Shown piece by piece: positions 1 through 10,829 of a stretch of 64,000 bases of DNA. Position 1 is the stretch's first letter, and each line of letters begins with the position of its first letter. The notes beneath the pieces are model-generated. The model was given only the letters and a program-made list of their open reading frames with translations. It had not been told where the DNA came from and did not search any database. The stretch comes from Isoetes taiwanensis. Its lineage: Eukaryota > Streptophyta > Lycopodiopsida > Isoetales > Isoetaceae. Both the position numbers and the translations under genes were made by a program. Where the stretch lies: the NCBI GenBank assembly GCA_021234155.1, contig JAJEKV010000042.1, forward strand, positions 3,932,995-3,996,994, in the 5' to 3' direction.

Positions 1-734
1 TTATTGTGGTGCTTCCACGTGGCAAGTAATTCCATTGCAGAATGGTAGTTGAGTCTACCATTCTGCATCTCCGGTTTCCAGCCAGTTAACACCATACTCT
101 GTTTTCTCTGTTTTCTGCAATACTTAGTTTCTGCTTAGAATTAAGAGCTCTGTTTCTACAATACTTTGTTTATCCTCAGTTTTGAGGTCGCCCTGCCAAC
201 AACAACCGTGATTCATCTGAATCTGCCATCTGAAATCCATGAATCGACCCTTTTATATTTCGAAATACTGTTTTCATATGAGGCAAAAGCCTGATTTGGC
301 CGGATTTGGTGGAGGCGGAGCTCTGCTCTGCTGTAAACCCGTTTTTTATAGAAGTCAGAAGCAAAAGAAAGCTAAGGTCATGCATGCATGCATTTACAAG
401 ATCGTTACCATATCTACAAATTTGCAAGCACGGTTATGGCCGCATGCATGAATCTTGAATCCGGCGGCCATATTTTCAAACCTGGACGATGCCTGTGCAA
501 GAATCTTTGCAAATACATGAGATTTAGGAAAAAAACAAACAGAAGCTGCCAAGAACAGAACAAACAACTGCACCTTGTCTAGGAAGGGAGGTTCTGCTTG
601 GCACCATCGCTGCAGGACCTCAAAAATGCTCTGGCGCCTCAAAAACGCTCTCAAAATGCTCTAAAAAATGCTCTGGCGCCTTAAAAATGCTCTGGCGCAA
701 CAAAGAGACACAAATTTTGCTTCCCAAATACCAT
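1..734. other. Unassigned non-coding DNA with a 30-bp hairpin
   Basis: No coding signal was recognised. Positions 37-66 form a perfect hairpin with 12-bp arms (GCAGAATGGTAG and its complement) around a 6-nt loop. At about 617-700 a short unit (AAAATGCTCTGGCGC and variants) is repeated several times. The hairpin arm shares the CAGAATGG / CCATTCTG core with the larger foldback just downstream, which suggests both derive from the same kind of small inverted-repeat element. Confidence 0.5.
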
Positions 735-863
735 ATTGTGGGTTCACGATATTTGGTCTGCCATTCTGGCAGTACCGGTGACCCGCTCCCGGCTAAAGCC
801 GGTCGCGGGACCCCACCGGTACATGCCAGAATGGCATCCCAAATACCGTGAACCCATACAATT
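735..863. repeat. Long imperfect foldback (about 129 bp)
   Basis: The two halves are near-perfect reverse complements. The left arm reads from ATTGTGGGTTCACG through CCATTCTGGCA and TACCGGTG to ACCCGC; the right arm returns through GCGGGACCC, CACCGGTA, TGCCAGAATGG and CGTGAACCCATACAAT. Each arm is about 55-60 bp with a few mismatches and small bulges, and the tip is a GC-rich CCGGC-TAAA-GCCGG. This is the shape of a foldback MITE or a hairpin RNA precursor. No target duplication was found, so the class is open. Confidence 0.75.
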
Positions 864-954
864 AATCCAGCTTCGGGATCAAATGATCCCCAAGCTCCAT
901 CGGAGCACGTCGGAGCACGATATCCTATCCTAGAACACGCGATGCTCGACCGTA

Positions 955-1080
955 GTGTCATGTCAGCATGGTTACCGGGAACGGCGTTCCAACACTGTTC
1001 CCGTTCCCAACACGTTCCGGGAACTTTTGTTCCCGTTCCGAATGTGCATGCTACTGGGAACGGTTCCCAACTATCAAATA
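955..1080. repeat. GTTCCCGTTCC-type short repeat cluster
   Basis: The motif GGGAACGG / GTTCCCGTTCC occurs about five times in both orientations within roughly 125 bp (for example near 977, 1000, 1030 and 1058). Such clusters are common at subterminal ends of plant DNA transposons, but no transposase or matching terminus lies nearby. The next 400 bp (1081-1488) is T-rich and shows nothing further. Confidence 0.45.
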
Positions 1081-1488
1081 TTTTTTGCCATTTTCTTCAC
1101 ATATTTTTTTTCCTTTTATTTTTGGAATTCTCGAACTTTTTTTTGCTCCTTTCTGATTCGTAATCTTCTCTATCTATTTCTATCTGGCTGAAACGCGACC
1201 ATCTCTAGTTCGATTCGTCCATGCCCGGCCGACCAGGAGGTGCAGCATCAGCCCAGCCCTTGCAACAATGCATACTTCAGTCTTGATGTTGTGTATCTAA
1301 TCTCGTATAGTCACTTTTCCTTCTATTATGTTCTATTCTTGCTACTTGTATCTGAATATTGATGTCTTCTGGCTACAAGCGTAATTCCATTTTTGTTGCT
1401 TGCATATGAATGTGCACAAACACCCATGTAAGCCTTTGAAGGCATTGCATTTATTGCACGTATTGCATTATTTAGTGTGACCTTGTTC

Positions 1489-1614
1489 ATGTGGTTGTAA
1501 CTTAATGTTCTGTCTTTTTATCCACGTCACACATAGTTACATCCTCTACGATGTGGTTGTAACTTAATGTTCTGTCTTTTTATCCACGTCACACGTAGTT
1601 ACATCCTCTACGAT
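1489..1614. repeat. 62-bp tandem duplication
   Basis: Two adjacent copies of a 62-bp unit start at about 1491 and 1553 (GTGGTTGTAACTTAATGTTC...). They differ at one position (ACATAG versus ACGTAG), so the duplication is recent. Confidence 0.9.
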
Positions 1615-2242
1615 CGTTGTAGTTGTTAAAAAAGGATATGGCAATACAATTATTTAAGTATAAAGTTGTAGTTGGAAAAGGACATGGCTTGTAGTTGGAA
1701 ATGGACATGGCAACACACTTAAATATTTAAGTATAAAGTTGTAACTGTTGGAAAAGGATATGGCAATACAGTTATATAAGCATAAAGGAACAAACAATAG
1801 AGAATTTACTGAATATGATATTCTTCCTCAAATAGCACCAATACATAACTGATTTGAGTTTTTTATAAAAGATGTTACCCTGTAGGCACATGTAACCGTA
1901 ACCTGCTATAGGACTGGGGAGAATATGCAGATCAAGTGCAGTCATTTGTTTGCCACCTGCATAGTTCTTGTAGCTCCTGTTGGTTTGGATTATTCTCCTT
2001 CCATGCAAAGAGATCTTTGAACTAATTCTTGGACATATTGGGAGGAAGTTCTAAGCATTCTACAAATTTACATCACCATAGATAACAGTAGCAGTTATGC
2101 CATGGCACACTGCATCATATAATTCTATATGATGCTTGACCTAGCTATTGATAATAGAGATGTTGAAGCTGAGAGTAGGGGTTCCGGCCCAACACATTAT
2201 ATTCATGGCAAACGCATACAACCCTGTATTCCGCAATATAAA
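1615..2242. other. AT-rich non-coding DNA with diverged direct repeats
   Basis: At about 1626-1790 the phrase GGATATGGCAATACA followed by AAGTATAAAGTTGTA appears twice, with a partial third copy (GGACATGG), at about 120-bp spacing. No coding features were recognised in the rest. Confidence 0.4.
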
Positions 2243-2334
2243 CTGTATTCTGCAATGTAGACTGCAAAAGCAAACTCATCTACATTTCTGTATTCTGCAA
2301 TGTAGACTGCAAAAGCAAACTCATCTACATTTCT
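2243..2334. repeat. 45-bp tandem duplication
   Basis: Two adjacent identical 45-bp units start at 2243 and 2288 (CTGTATTCTGCAATGTAGAC...). They cover a short stretch of non-coding DNA. Confidence 0.9.
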
Positions 2335-2401
2335 TGCATAAGACATTTCATTCCATTAAATCGTAGAAATTGAATACTTCTACCTCAAGTTCAATGCTAA
2401 G

Positions 2402-2692
2402 CATTATTCGAAATCGTATCACCATGTATTGTCCAGCAGCTTGCATCCAAGGCCAAGGCCACTGTATGATCCAGCTTGTAGGAATAAGATAAATAAGGTA
2501 ATGCAAAGCTAGACTGTTTATTATCATATCATCTTTAAGATAAGAATCGAACCTTAAAAAGTTTGCCTGCAAGGATCATATGATGGTAACCATTATTCGA
2601 AATTGTATCAGCATGTATTGTCCAGCAGCTTGCATCCAAGGCCATTCTATGATCCAGCTTGTAGGAATAAGATAAATATTAAGGTAATGTAT
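2402..2692. repeat. Dispersed direct repeat of about 100 bp
   Basis: A block at about 2402-2505 (CATTATTCGAAAT...GGAATAAGATAAAT) recurs at about 2591-2692 with a few substitutions and a small deletion, at 189-bp spacing. The intervening DNA is unassigned. It looks like a segmental duplication. Confidence 0.85.
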
Positions 2693-3389
2693 GAAATACA
2701 ATGCAAAATACCTTTCTTGCTCTGTTTTTGTATAACTACACAGAAATCCAGCACTGTTTGTAGATCTGCAGCTTTGAGAAGCCAGCTATGAAATACATCT
2801 GGCAGTCTAAGGCAAAAAGTCATTTTCGCATTACACCCAACCAGAGATCCAATTGGTACCAATAGATCAGATAGATAACCATATGACTTTGTAGCCAAAA
2901 AGACCAGAAACCTTATCCAACTGATCGAAATTCTTATTCTATAGCAGACCGAACTACTTCAGACAAACGACCATCATCCTTTCCCCCTTGGCACAACGGA
3001 CTAAGCTTGCAAGGCAGAGTAGAAAATAGCATTTGTACATAAACGACAAGGCTTTGTATCCAGCCAGAACCATTTTTGTATAAGCAGCAAAGTTTATAGC
3101 TGAAAGAATTGTTGTTTCTTTTTATTATCCACAAAGAGAAAACTAAATCTGTCATATCTGGTCTTAAGTTCTGCCATATCTGCCTTAGAACATAAATCCG
3201 GCTCCTGAGTCCTGATCATCAATATTTGCTTCCCACCACATAAATCCAGAACATAAATCCGGCTATATCAATATTTGCTTCCCATTTATGCCAGCACAGA
3301 TTGAGACAATCCGAGATCCAGCGCCAATAGCCCCTACTTTGAAAACCTGTCAGAGAGAGGACATACGATTTAGGGCTTTTATTTACTTT
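2693..3389. other. Unassigned non-coding DNA
   Basis: No gene was recognised. A short phrase (CATAAATCCGGCT...ATCAATATTTGCTTCCCA) is repeated at about 3190-3237 and 3252-3283. The segment ends at the CACTA transposon terminus at 3390. Confidence 0.35.
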
Positions 3390-3830
3390 CACTACTACAA
3401 AAATAGGTATAAATGGCACAATTATATGCCAATTTTTTCCCTATATAAATGGCACTTTTTGGGTGTGCCATTTGTGCATATTTGTGCCGTAAATGCTCCG
3501 CCTTTTTTGTGCCATTTAAGCGTGGTCAAAATATGTGCCATTTAATTGACATGTGTGTGCCATTTAAGTGACTTGTGATTGTGCCATTCATGTGCCATTT
3601 AAATGACATGCATTGTGCCACTTAAATGCCATTCAAGTGACATGCATTGTGACATGTATGTATGGTGCATTTGCCACTCAAGTGCCATAAGTATGACATA
3701 TATGTGTAGTGCTTGTGCCACTAAAGCGCCATAAGTATGGCATGTATATATAGTGTTTGTTGCCATTCAAGTGCCATGAAAGTGTCGTGGTCATTGTGAC
3801 ATGAATGTGTGTAGTGATTGCCATTTTCAT
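3390..3830. repeat. CACTA terminus with subterminal repeat array
   Basis: After the terminal CACTACTACAAAAATAGG, variants of TGTGCCATTTAA and CATTCAAGTGACATG occur about twenty times in roughly 430 bp, in both orientations. Subterminal arrays of this kind are the binding sites for the CACTA TNPA-type protein in characterised plant elements. That function is inferred from the family, not shown here. 3831-4440 is AT-rich and has no recognisable domain. Confidence 0.8.
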
Positions 3831-4689
3831 ATTCTTTAAATAGCATTAGTTGTTTTATGGTTATGTGAACAACGTTGAATAGTATTTCTATAAAGTGAAA
3901 TACAATAACAAAATATTCAATAAAATGTCATGTCATGGACACAATAATAGCAAATAGAATGTCAAATGTCATGGGGGTACAATAATAGTAAATAGAATGT
4001 CATACACAAGGACCCAATGTTTATTGGGCAATACGACTCAATAAAGATAATGGCCAAATGATCACTGAGTTTATCGCATCCTTGAATGTCGTAAGTTCGC
4101 TTGTTGGATACAACAACTGATCATTCAAGTGTCCAGGATTTATGCCTTGAACCATAATAGAAGCATTACCATTGCCAATTGGTTGACAGTGACAAGTTTT
4201 CTTTGGTTGATTTATTTCTCAAATCAAGAATTTGGACTTCGTTGTTTTCCTGTAATAAATGGACCAAGAAAATGTCACATGTTATTTTTGAAAAGTTCAA
4301 AAAATCAAAACATAGATATAGATGTTACTTGTAAATCCTTTTGGACATGTTTTGTTGGCAAACACTGTTTTTTAAACTTGGGAATTGCACTTCCCTAATA
4401 TTCAAAATATAAATTACAATTAACGAAATTCTCATAGTTCATTAAATAGATGCTACTTTACCTGGCTTCCAATGGATGCTTCTTTGTTGATCACTTTCCT
4501 CATGGCCTGTATAGTTATTATATAAAGGATTGATGACATTAAATAAGCAAGAACAATCGTTCGAGATGGTTTACTTACCTGGCTTCCAACAGATGCCTCT
4601 TTACAAATCACTTTTCCCATAGCCTGCATATTTTTTATATAAAAGATCAATGATATGAAGTGAGTATTGAATTGAATTGAATGTTTTTT

Positions 4690-5191
4690 TATCGTCCACG
4701 CATGAGCTTGTAAGACCTCTTCTGCTACTTCCTTATGCTCCTCACCATTCCAAACCTTTGGTGCATCTTTGTATATTGAAAATGTGGCTTCGTTTAAAAA
4801 GAACAATGTTTCATGAAGCAAATGACCCTCAGCCATGGATCCCTCAGGCCTAGCCATTTGTCGAATATAACACTTCAAAGTTTTCATGTACCGTTCCAAA
4901 AAAAACATCCATCGACTTGGAGCTGGTCCAACAAGCCGAATCTCTTCTGATAGATGAATCTATAGGTGTATTTGAGATAAAAAAAAAGCTTATAGGGAGC
5001 TCTTGACCCATCATGTACATGAGTTCAACTATCTCAACTTCCATTCTTGACATATCATGTAAGTTAATCTCTTTCATTGAGACCCATATATGTATAAACT
5101 TGGTAATTTTTAACAACATAATTGAAACTAAACTACTAAAAGTCTTTTTCGTCGTAACTTGCAAACTTTCCAAGTTGATATATAATGGCAC
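4690..5191 (-). pseudogene. CACTA transposase C-terminal domain (DUF4218), broken
   Basis: Two minus-strand reading frames overlap here. The first (5191-4850) contains the stretch around MEVEIVELMYMMGQELPISFF, which fits the DUF4218 segment that normally reads EIVETLCKMEQIFPPSFF. The second (4908-4690) contains FLERYMKTLKCYIR and ARPEGSMAEG, matching the conserved YPFERYMKxLKGYVRNRARPEGSMAEGY core. The domain is therefore present in order but carries a frameshift near 4850-4910. The segment below 4690 to about 4450 has two similar direct copies (ATAGCCTGCATA / ATGGCCTGTATA, each followed by TTATATAAA), possibly intron-like. In intact elements this domain follows TNP2 in the same transposase. 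Confidence 0.75.
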
Positions 5192-5279
5192 GAATGTTAC
5201 TCGTAAGACAATGTTACTCGTAAGACAATTCTCAATTGCACATGGAAGAATATGCTAGAATTAAAAAACACGCAATAAA

Positions 5280-6210
5280 ATAGTTAATACCTGTATGAAT
5301 TTACTTAGGTCACCATCTTTCGTGAAGCTTTACGGAGTGAAGCGCAATAGCCAGTAGGTGTGCGCATTTTGGATAGAGTATTGGTTACTTGCAACTTCTC
5401 GAATTTACTTAGAACGCAATGTGCATGGGGTAATGTAATGGCTTTGCCCTCCTCTTCGATAGGCCACAAAGTACGTATTATGTTACAATCATATTAATCC
5501 CCTCTGGCCTTTAACTTCCCCCAATCCCTTGTCAGATGTTTACAGAATGATTGCCCAACATCCTTGAAGATATACATGGGATCTAATAGGTGCATAAGTT
5601 TTAATTGTTTCCAATACTCCAGGTGGTAAAAAATCGATAACTATTTCATGCCTGGTGGTGGTATGACCTCATCATCATTCAAGGCACCTTGTGACTCACA
5701 AGCCATATTCCATGTTTCTAACCAATCCTTAGATGTCATACATATCAGTTGCTCAATAGCATTTGCTCCTCGCATAAGGTGACTGGATGGTAGGTACTTG
5801 TGTCGATGATATATTTGCTTGTTAAGGTGTTTGAAGCGATAGCAACTCAAAGAATTCCATATGATGGGGAACCATTCATTCCGCTTGTTGCAAACCTATA
5901 ATTAGACAATGCTTTAGCAATTTTGCGTGCCATAAAAAAGCATTGGTATTTAGCACATATATGCTAGAAGCAACACTGAAACCAGGATAATCATATGTCG
6001 TGAAGCAACGTATTGCATGTAACATGAACTGATGTCTATGTCATACATTTGGATGCTTTTCCATAATATCTATAACTTTTCTATGAGTGGTTCAATGTAC
6101 ATATCCATGTTCTAAACGTGATGTCTCCCTGGAGATATTGAAATGTAATAATGCACAAACCTGGAACAACAAGTGCCAACATCAAATGTCCAGCTTTAGT
6201 TGCCATCAGG
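5280..6210 (-). pseudogene. CACTA TNP2 transposase core, broken
   Basis: On the minus strand several frames give the successive conserved blocks of TNP2 transposases: MATKAGHLMLALVVPG near 6165-6210; MDMYIEPLIEKL near 6080-6110; a block near 5870-6000 with YDYPGF; CYRFKHLNKQIYHRHKYLP near 5780-5850; then SIFYHLEYWKQLKLMHLLDP with MYIFKDV near 5560-5640; and RTPTGYCASL near 5340. These correspond to the family blocks LSLLIPGP, DIDVYLQPLI, HRRFLP, IFWELPYWKxLxLRHNLDVMHIEKNV and PDGYxSNI. At least four frame changes and several stops separate them. Upstream TNP2 sequence continues at 9426-9543, beyond the hAT insertion. Confidence 0.75.
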
Positions 6211-6229
6211 GATAGGTTCAATACGCTGT

Positions 6230-6700
6230 ATGTTTTATACAAAATACGTATGAATTGTATGATACGGCACAAATTTGCCGTATAAAACGCAAAAATACGG
6301 CAAAAAATAATTCCGGCGTCGGAAGATTTTCGCGTACGCAAAAACTACTACTTTGCGTCGTCTGGCGAAAATTTTTAACGTCTGTGAAAACCGTCGAGCG
6401 GCGTCTCGTGAAACCGGTTTTTTTATGCGTCTGTAAACGGCGCAAAAGTACCGCGAAATAATTTAAACTTCGCGTGCAGCGTTCACGGAAGGTTTCAGCG
6501 TCTGGAAAAGTTGGTTCACATACGCCAAAAAGTGTTGTTTTCGGCGTATCTGAAATAATTTAAACTTCGCGTGCAGCGTTCGGAAGGTTTTGGCGTCGAA
6601 AAGGGTGGTTCAGCGTCTGTGGCTAAACCTGTTTTTTTTCGTGCTTTCGAAAATTTTTCGAAACATTTTTCCCAATTTACTAAACAAAAAAAATGTTTGC
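6230..6700. repeat. CpG-rich repeats in the hAT 5' region
   Basis: Two copies of a roughly 55-bp unit (AAATAATTTAAACTTCGCG followed by TGCAGCGTTC and GGAAGGTTT) lie at about 6457-6515 and 6553-6610, at 96-bp spacing. Upstream there is a small hairpin at 6262-6283 (ATACGGCA...TGCCGTAT). TACGGC, GGCGTC and GCGTCTG motifs recur throughout. These would be subterminal repeats of the hAT if the element starts near 6211. Confidence 0.6.
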
Positions 6701-7074
6701 TCCACTGTTTGGCCTGTTTTTTTTGTAATTTGTTAATAGTATATATAAGAAAAACGTGATTAGCCCTAGAATTCACCTCAAACGTTGACTGCCAAGTTGA
6801 GTAAAAAATACTCCTTGGGAAACGGTTTGCCTTTGAGGTGTCATTTTTCGTTTCACGAGCCTGACGTTGGATATTGGAATGTGAGTTTACTCCGTCCCAG
6901 TGGTTTCCAGCCTTGGGTTCGCATCTGCTTCCATAGAATATCCTATAGGGTCCCGTCCAACCCCCCTTGATTCTCGCACGGAACGTCGACGTAACATATG
7001 CATTGTGAGCTTGCTCCTTTAGTTCGTGTAATCAAGGAGTCAGATTAAGAGACATTGTCAGCCAGGTCCGAGCA

Positions 7075-7560
7075 ATGGTGGCTACTGGTCATGCATCTAC
7101 CTCTGGAGGTGCAGGCAACGGTCATGCATCCACCTCTAGAGGTGCAAGGATTGCGTGTACCCGTGGCAGGGCCACGGGGACTGCACCTCGTCCACGTGGT
7201 CACGTTACTGGAGTTGTGGGTCGAAAACGAGGCCCAGAATGGGATTTTGTGAAAGAGTTTGGTGTAAATGAGTGGGAATGTGTGTTTTGTGGATACTCAT
7301 CGGTAAATGGTACTGCAACAAGAATTCGAGCTCACATCTTACGTGAACGAGACGTCGGTGTCGCAACTTGTACTGCATCTGCTGACTTACGAAAGGATGC
7401 CATTGAAAGATTGTCTCGACTGGATGGGATACGCAAAACGAAGAATAATATGAGAAAAAGACGAGTTACAAATACTCAAGAGCAGTGCCGGGCAGGAGCA
7501 GACGAAGATAACTATACCACCCCCCTGTTGGGACAGCATACCAATAAGAGGGTGGACTAG
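7075..7560 (+). pseudogene. hAT transposase N-terminus with BED zinc finger
   Basis: The frame opens with a Gly/Ala/Thr-rich leader, then WDFVKEFG and a BED-type zinc finger at about residues 59-100 (WECVFCGYSS, then TRIRAHILRERDVGVATCT), giving the spaced C-X2-C and H...C ligands of hAT DNA-binding domains. A basic helix (RKTKNNMRKRRV) follows. The frame closes at 7558-7560, while the next transposase frame is open from 7548, so a single small frameshift in the 13-bp overlap separates the two halves. A C-homopolymer lies just upstream at 7518-7526. The start at 7075 is taken because it keeps the whole zinc finger; an ATG is present. Confidence 0.8.
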
Positions 7561-9425
7561 GGTCAATAGGTATAAGCACGGGAGAGCAAAGAATGATAGA
7601 GACAATTGAAATAGTGGAAAGACAGACGAAGCAACAGAGGGTTGATCATTGCTTAACATCAGAGAAACTGAAGAAGACGCAATTGAAGGTTGTAGAGGCA
7701 TTTTTATATGCCGGGTTGTCTCCACATGTTTTGGAGCACAAAGCAATGAAAGAAGCCTTCCAGGAAGTTGCCAAAGCAGGACCGGCTTTTAGATTGCCTT
7801 CATACAAGCATGCCAACAATAAAATGGTTGATGAAATACACGAAAAAATGGTCGAGAGGGTGGAGATGAAGTTGTGTCGTGTTACTGAAGCTAGACCAGC
7901 CTCATTAGTGACTGATGGTTGGAGCAATGTAAACAAGGACCATCTTGTAAACTTCATGATCGTGTATCCAGGGGGTGAAGTATTTTTGAAAACCGTAGAA
8001 ACCAAAACTGACCAAGTGACAGGAGATTGGATTTTTCAGAATACAAAGGCCGTGATAGAGAGTTTTGGACCGAAGAGAATATTTCAGGTTGTAATGGATA
8101 ACGCGTCTAATTGCAAGCTAGCGGGTGAATTATTGGAGTCTGAATTCCCAGGGTTGCACGCTACTAGCTGCCAATGCCATTGCCTGAACTTATTACTCAA
8201 GGATTGGTTCTCACAGCACACGTGGTTCAAAGATCCCATTCAGAAAGCGCATCGGCTTGTAAAATTCATCACAAAGAAGCCGGCAATTTATGCCATCTAC
8301 AAGTCATTGCGTCAGAACACCCTAGCACTCATGAATCCGGGGCAAACACGGTTTGGTTCCAATTACATCTGTCTTGAAAGAGTGCTTAAGTGTCGTGATT
8401 GGATTATCTCAACCTTCAATCATACAGAGTTTTTTGAATGGGAAAGGAGGCAGAAAGGGAAAAATGCTGCCAAACACCGACAACAAGCCGCTGCCCTTCG
8501 AGACATGCTTGGGCGGGAGACATTTTGGAAAGGTGTAAAGAATGTTGTGAGGTGCATGCAACCTGTTTGTCATGCCATCAAAACCCTTGATTCTTCGAAG
8601 GCAAGCACTGGAAAGGTCTGGAGGTGTTGGCACTCCATTCAATCCTTCCTAGAACGTGATGGCCCCAATGCGCCATTTGACAATGCTAAGCACGCAGCAC
8701 TACTCAGAGACTTCAATGAATGATGGAAGAAGTCATACAATGATCTTCATGGCACCGCACATGCCTTAGACCCACATAAGTTCCACGATATGGACCAACA
8801 TACAGATAAAGAAGTGATGGGCTCGTTGAAGAAGGTTGCAAAAATGTTCTATCCCAACAGCTCGGACTACAAGCTTTTCATTGCCGAGTTAACTGAATAC
8901 CAGAACCTGAGTGGAAGGTGGGGAGATGAAGAGCTTCACGACGCACTGGAGAGTCATAAGAAGGAACCAAATATGGAATCCTATGCATGGTGGCAAGCCC
9001 ACGGGCAAGTTACTGATACCTTGCAGGCAATTGCAATGACTATCCTCTCTTTGGTATCTTCCAATAGTGCAAGTGAGAGGAATTGGAGTGCCTATAAGTA
9101 TATACATAGTGTCACCCGCAATCGCTTGCTACATAAGAAGGCAGACAAACTTGTATACAACTTCTCAAACTGGCGGCTATTGAATTGTAACAGTGGTACA
9201 TCCGCAATCGATAAGCTACAGTTTCCTTTCATGGATGCAGATTCCGAAGTGGAAGAGGACAGCTTCGAAGACAGTGAGGACGAGCTGCTTGCAATAAATG
9301 CTGCAAACCATGTCGATGAAGACATTCAACGTACCCACTTCGTTGATGACGAAGATGATATAGGCCAAGACATATTCTCAGACGAGTCAGCCGACCGCGA
9401 GGATACCGAGGAGTCTGATACAAAA
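7548..9425 (+). pseudogene. hAT transposase catalytic region (DUF659) and hATC dimerisation domain
   Basis: The frame contains the DUF659 signature of plant hAT transposases: ASLVTDGWSNV near residue 105 of the downstream part, MDNASNCKLAG, and CQCHCLNLLLKDW. It ends with the hATC block from YAWWQAHG through SNSASERNWS and NRLLHKKADKLVYNFSN. One in-frame stop (TGA, 8721-8723) interrupts an otherwise open frame that resumes to 9441. The acidic tail (EVEEDSFEDSEDE...) is usual for this group. The last codons after about 9425 read into CACTA DNA, so the natural C-terminus is lost or barely complete. With the upstream frameshift, no functional transposase is expected. Confidence 0.85.
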
Positions 9426-9543
9426 AGGCCAATTCATCCTTAAATACCTGCCACTTATCTTCTATGTGTTTCATAGCTTCTCCATCCACCGAGATTCTTA
9501 AAACTCCATCATTACTTCGATGTGTCACATGAAAATCCATTAA
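9426..9543 (-). pseudogene. CACTA TNP2 N-terminal fragment
   Basis: A minus-strand segment encodes VTHRSNDGVLRISVDGEAMK followed by HIEDKWQVFKDE. It fits the TNP2 block that normally reads DGxLRHPxDGxAWKxFDxxxPxFAxD. It is the upstream neighbour of the TNP2 blocks that resume at 6210 on the other side of the hAT. About 45 codons expected between the two (the RLGLAxDGFNPFG region) are absent, which indicates a deletion at the hAT junction. Confidence 0.6.
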
Positions 9544-10829
9544 TGCTCACAAAGATAGAGAATGAAACATGTATTGCAAATGGGAAATAATGGATAGATG
9601 CCGCAAAACTTTTCTAAGAATAGTTTTCTTCTTCATATCCATCTTATAGCATGGCTCCTTGACTTATGTAATGTTGTATATGCATTCCGATACAATACAC
9701 AATCATTTGGGCAAGCATGAATGCAATCATATTCCAATCCTAAAGCTACCCAAAAAAGAAGAAGAAGCTGATGTTATCATCTAGAAGTGATAAGTGGTTT
9801 CATAAGAAAATAATTTACTCCTTTAAACAAACAACATACCTAAGCAGCTCCGATACACTTTTTGCAAATTTGTGTTGAAGATTCAGAAGTAGCAAACATG
9901 TTGCAAGATGTGACATCCTAGCTCCAGGATATAGTGGTTTGCCTGCCTCATCTTTGAGAATACTTGTATCTTCGCCTTCTCTCTCTAGCGCCTTGCTCCT
10001 AGCTTTCTCTCTCTAGCGCACTTTTTCTCTCTAGAATTGGCTCTCACGGTTGTTGCACAATTCTTTCTTCCTTGCTCCATCCTTCCTCCTAGCACAGTTT
10101 GCCTCCTTTGGGCCCTCTAGCCTTCGTCCTTGCACATTTTTTCTCTCTCTCTCTAGGGATTTGGTCAAAAGCGACTCTTACTGTGCTTTTGATTGTGTCC
10201 AGATTCTTGATTGTATCCAGATTCTTGATTGTGTCCAAATTCTTGCATCATCAAAATGCGCCACGAGCTCAAATAGCCTACCTCCTTCCACATTCTCTCT
10301 CTAGACTCAAAGCCAAGAGCTCGAATAGCCCACCTCCCAACTCCTTCCCATTCCAAAAGAATTCCAGCAATAACCAAAATTGAACCCCCCGCCCATAGGG
10401 TTGAACTGCCCCAAACCCCCCCATGCCAACCACTAAGGGTGGGCATTCTTTATGCTTTCCTTTTAATCTTTGAATTCCTAAATACTTCTTGTGCACTTTT
10501 AATTCGCCCCTTGACCTTGCGAACTCCAATCAACAATGGCCACTTGTGTACCCCCCTACCAAAGCCCCCACCTGGATGGAGATACCCCTCAAGCCACAGC
10601 CCAAGCCCAGGCCTGGGCCCAGTTCCCGACTAATGCCCAGGCATGCCCCCAAGTTGCCGATCTCAGACAGGACGAGCCGGCCTAGAAGAATCAAGCGGAT
10701 GGTCCCCCATGAAAATGGCTCCGACCTGACGGCAAGAACAAGGGAGAGGCCACTTCCATGAGGAGAGAGGCACGGGTGAAGGCCCAATCAGCAAGATCGA
10801 CCCGAGAGGAGATTAATTGTTGTTCAGAC
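9544..10829. other. Unassigned DNA: pyrimidine-rich tract and 18-bp tandem repeat
   Basis: 9560-9960 is AT-rich with no recognised domain; it may be further CACTA sequence. 9975-10160 is strongly pyrimidine-rich on the plus strand, with repeated TTTCTCTCTCTAGCGC. At 10191-10244 an 18-bp unit (GATTGTGTCCAGATTCTT) is repeated three times. From about 10480 the DNA becomes GC-rich and proline-coding in character (CCCAAGCCCAGGCC...). This may already be the 5' end of LINE-1, but I could not fix that boundary. Confidence 0.4.

Larger units (their letters stand above)
6211..9425 (+). mobile_element. hAT transposon (BED/DUF659/hATC type), nested in CACTA TNP2
   Basis: A plus-strand hAT transposase occupies 7075 to about 9425. 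CpG-rich non-coding sequence with internal repeats lies upstream from about 6211. The flanks are both pieces of one CACTA TNP2 gene, so the hAT entered that gene. The left end begins near CAGGGATAGG at 6209, a plausible hAT-type terminus. No matching right terminus or 8-bp target duplication is visible: the transposase reading frame runs straight into CACTA sequence near 9425. The hAT right end, and about 45 codons of TNP2, therefore appear to be deleted. Confidence 0.75.
3390..9560 (-). mobile_element. CACTA (En/Spm-type) DNA transposon, degenerate, interrupted by a hAT element
   Basis: The left boundary is the terminal motif CACTACTACAAAAATAGG at 3390, typical of plant CACTA elements. It is followed inward by a dense block of subterminal repeats. 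On the minus strand, TNP2 and DUF4218 domains follow in the usual order: TNP2 N-terminal piece at 9426-9543, TNP2 core at 5280-6210, DUF4218 at 4690-5190. The TNP2 gene is split by a hAT element at about 6211-9425. No matching right terminus (CCTATTTTTGTAGTAGTG) was found, so the right end given is only the last recognisable CACTA sequence. All reading frames are broken; the element is not autonomous. Confidence 0.8.

Noticed and set aside
9229-9540. A 103-codon minus-strand open frame
   Set aside because: Only its first 40 codons are CACTA TNP2; the rest reads antisense through the hAT across the junction. Only the TNP2 part was kept.
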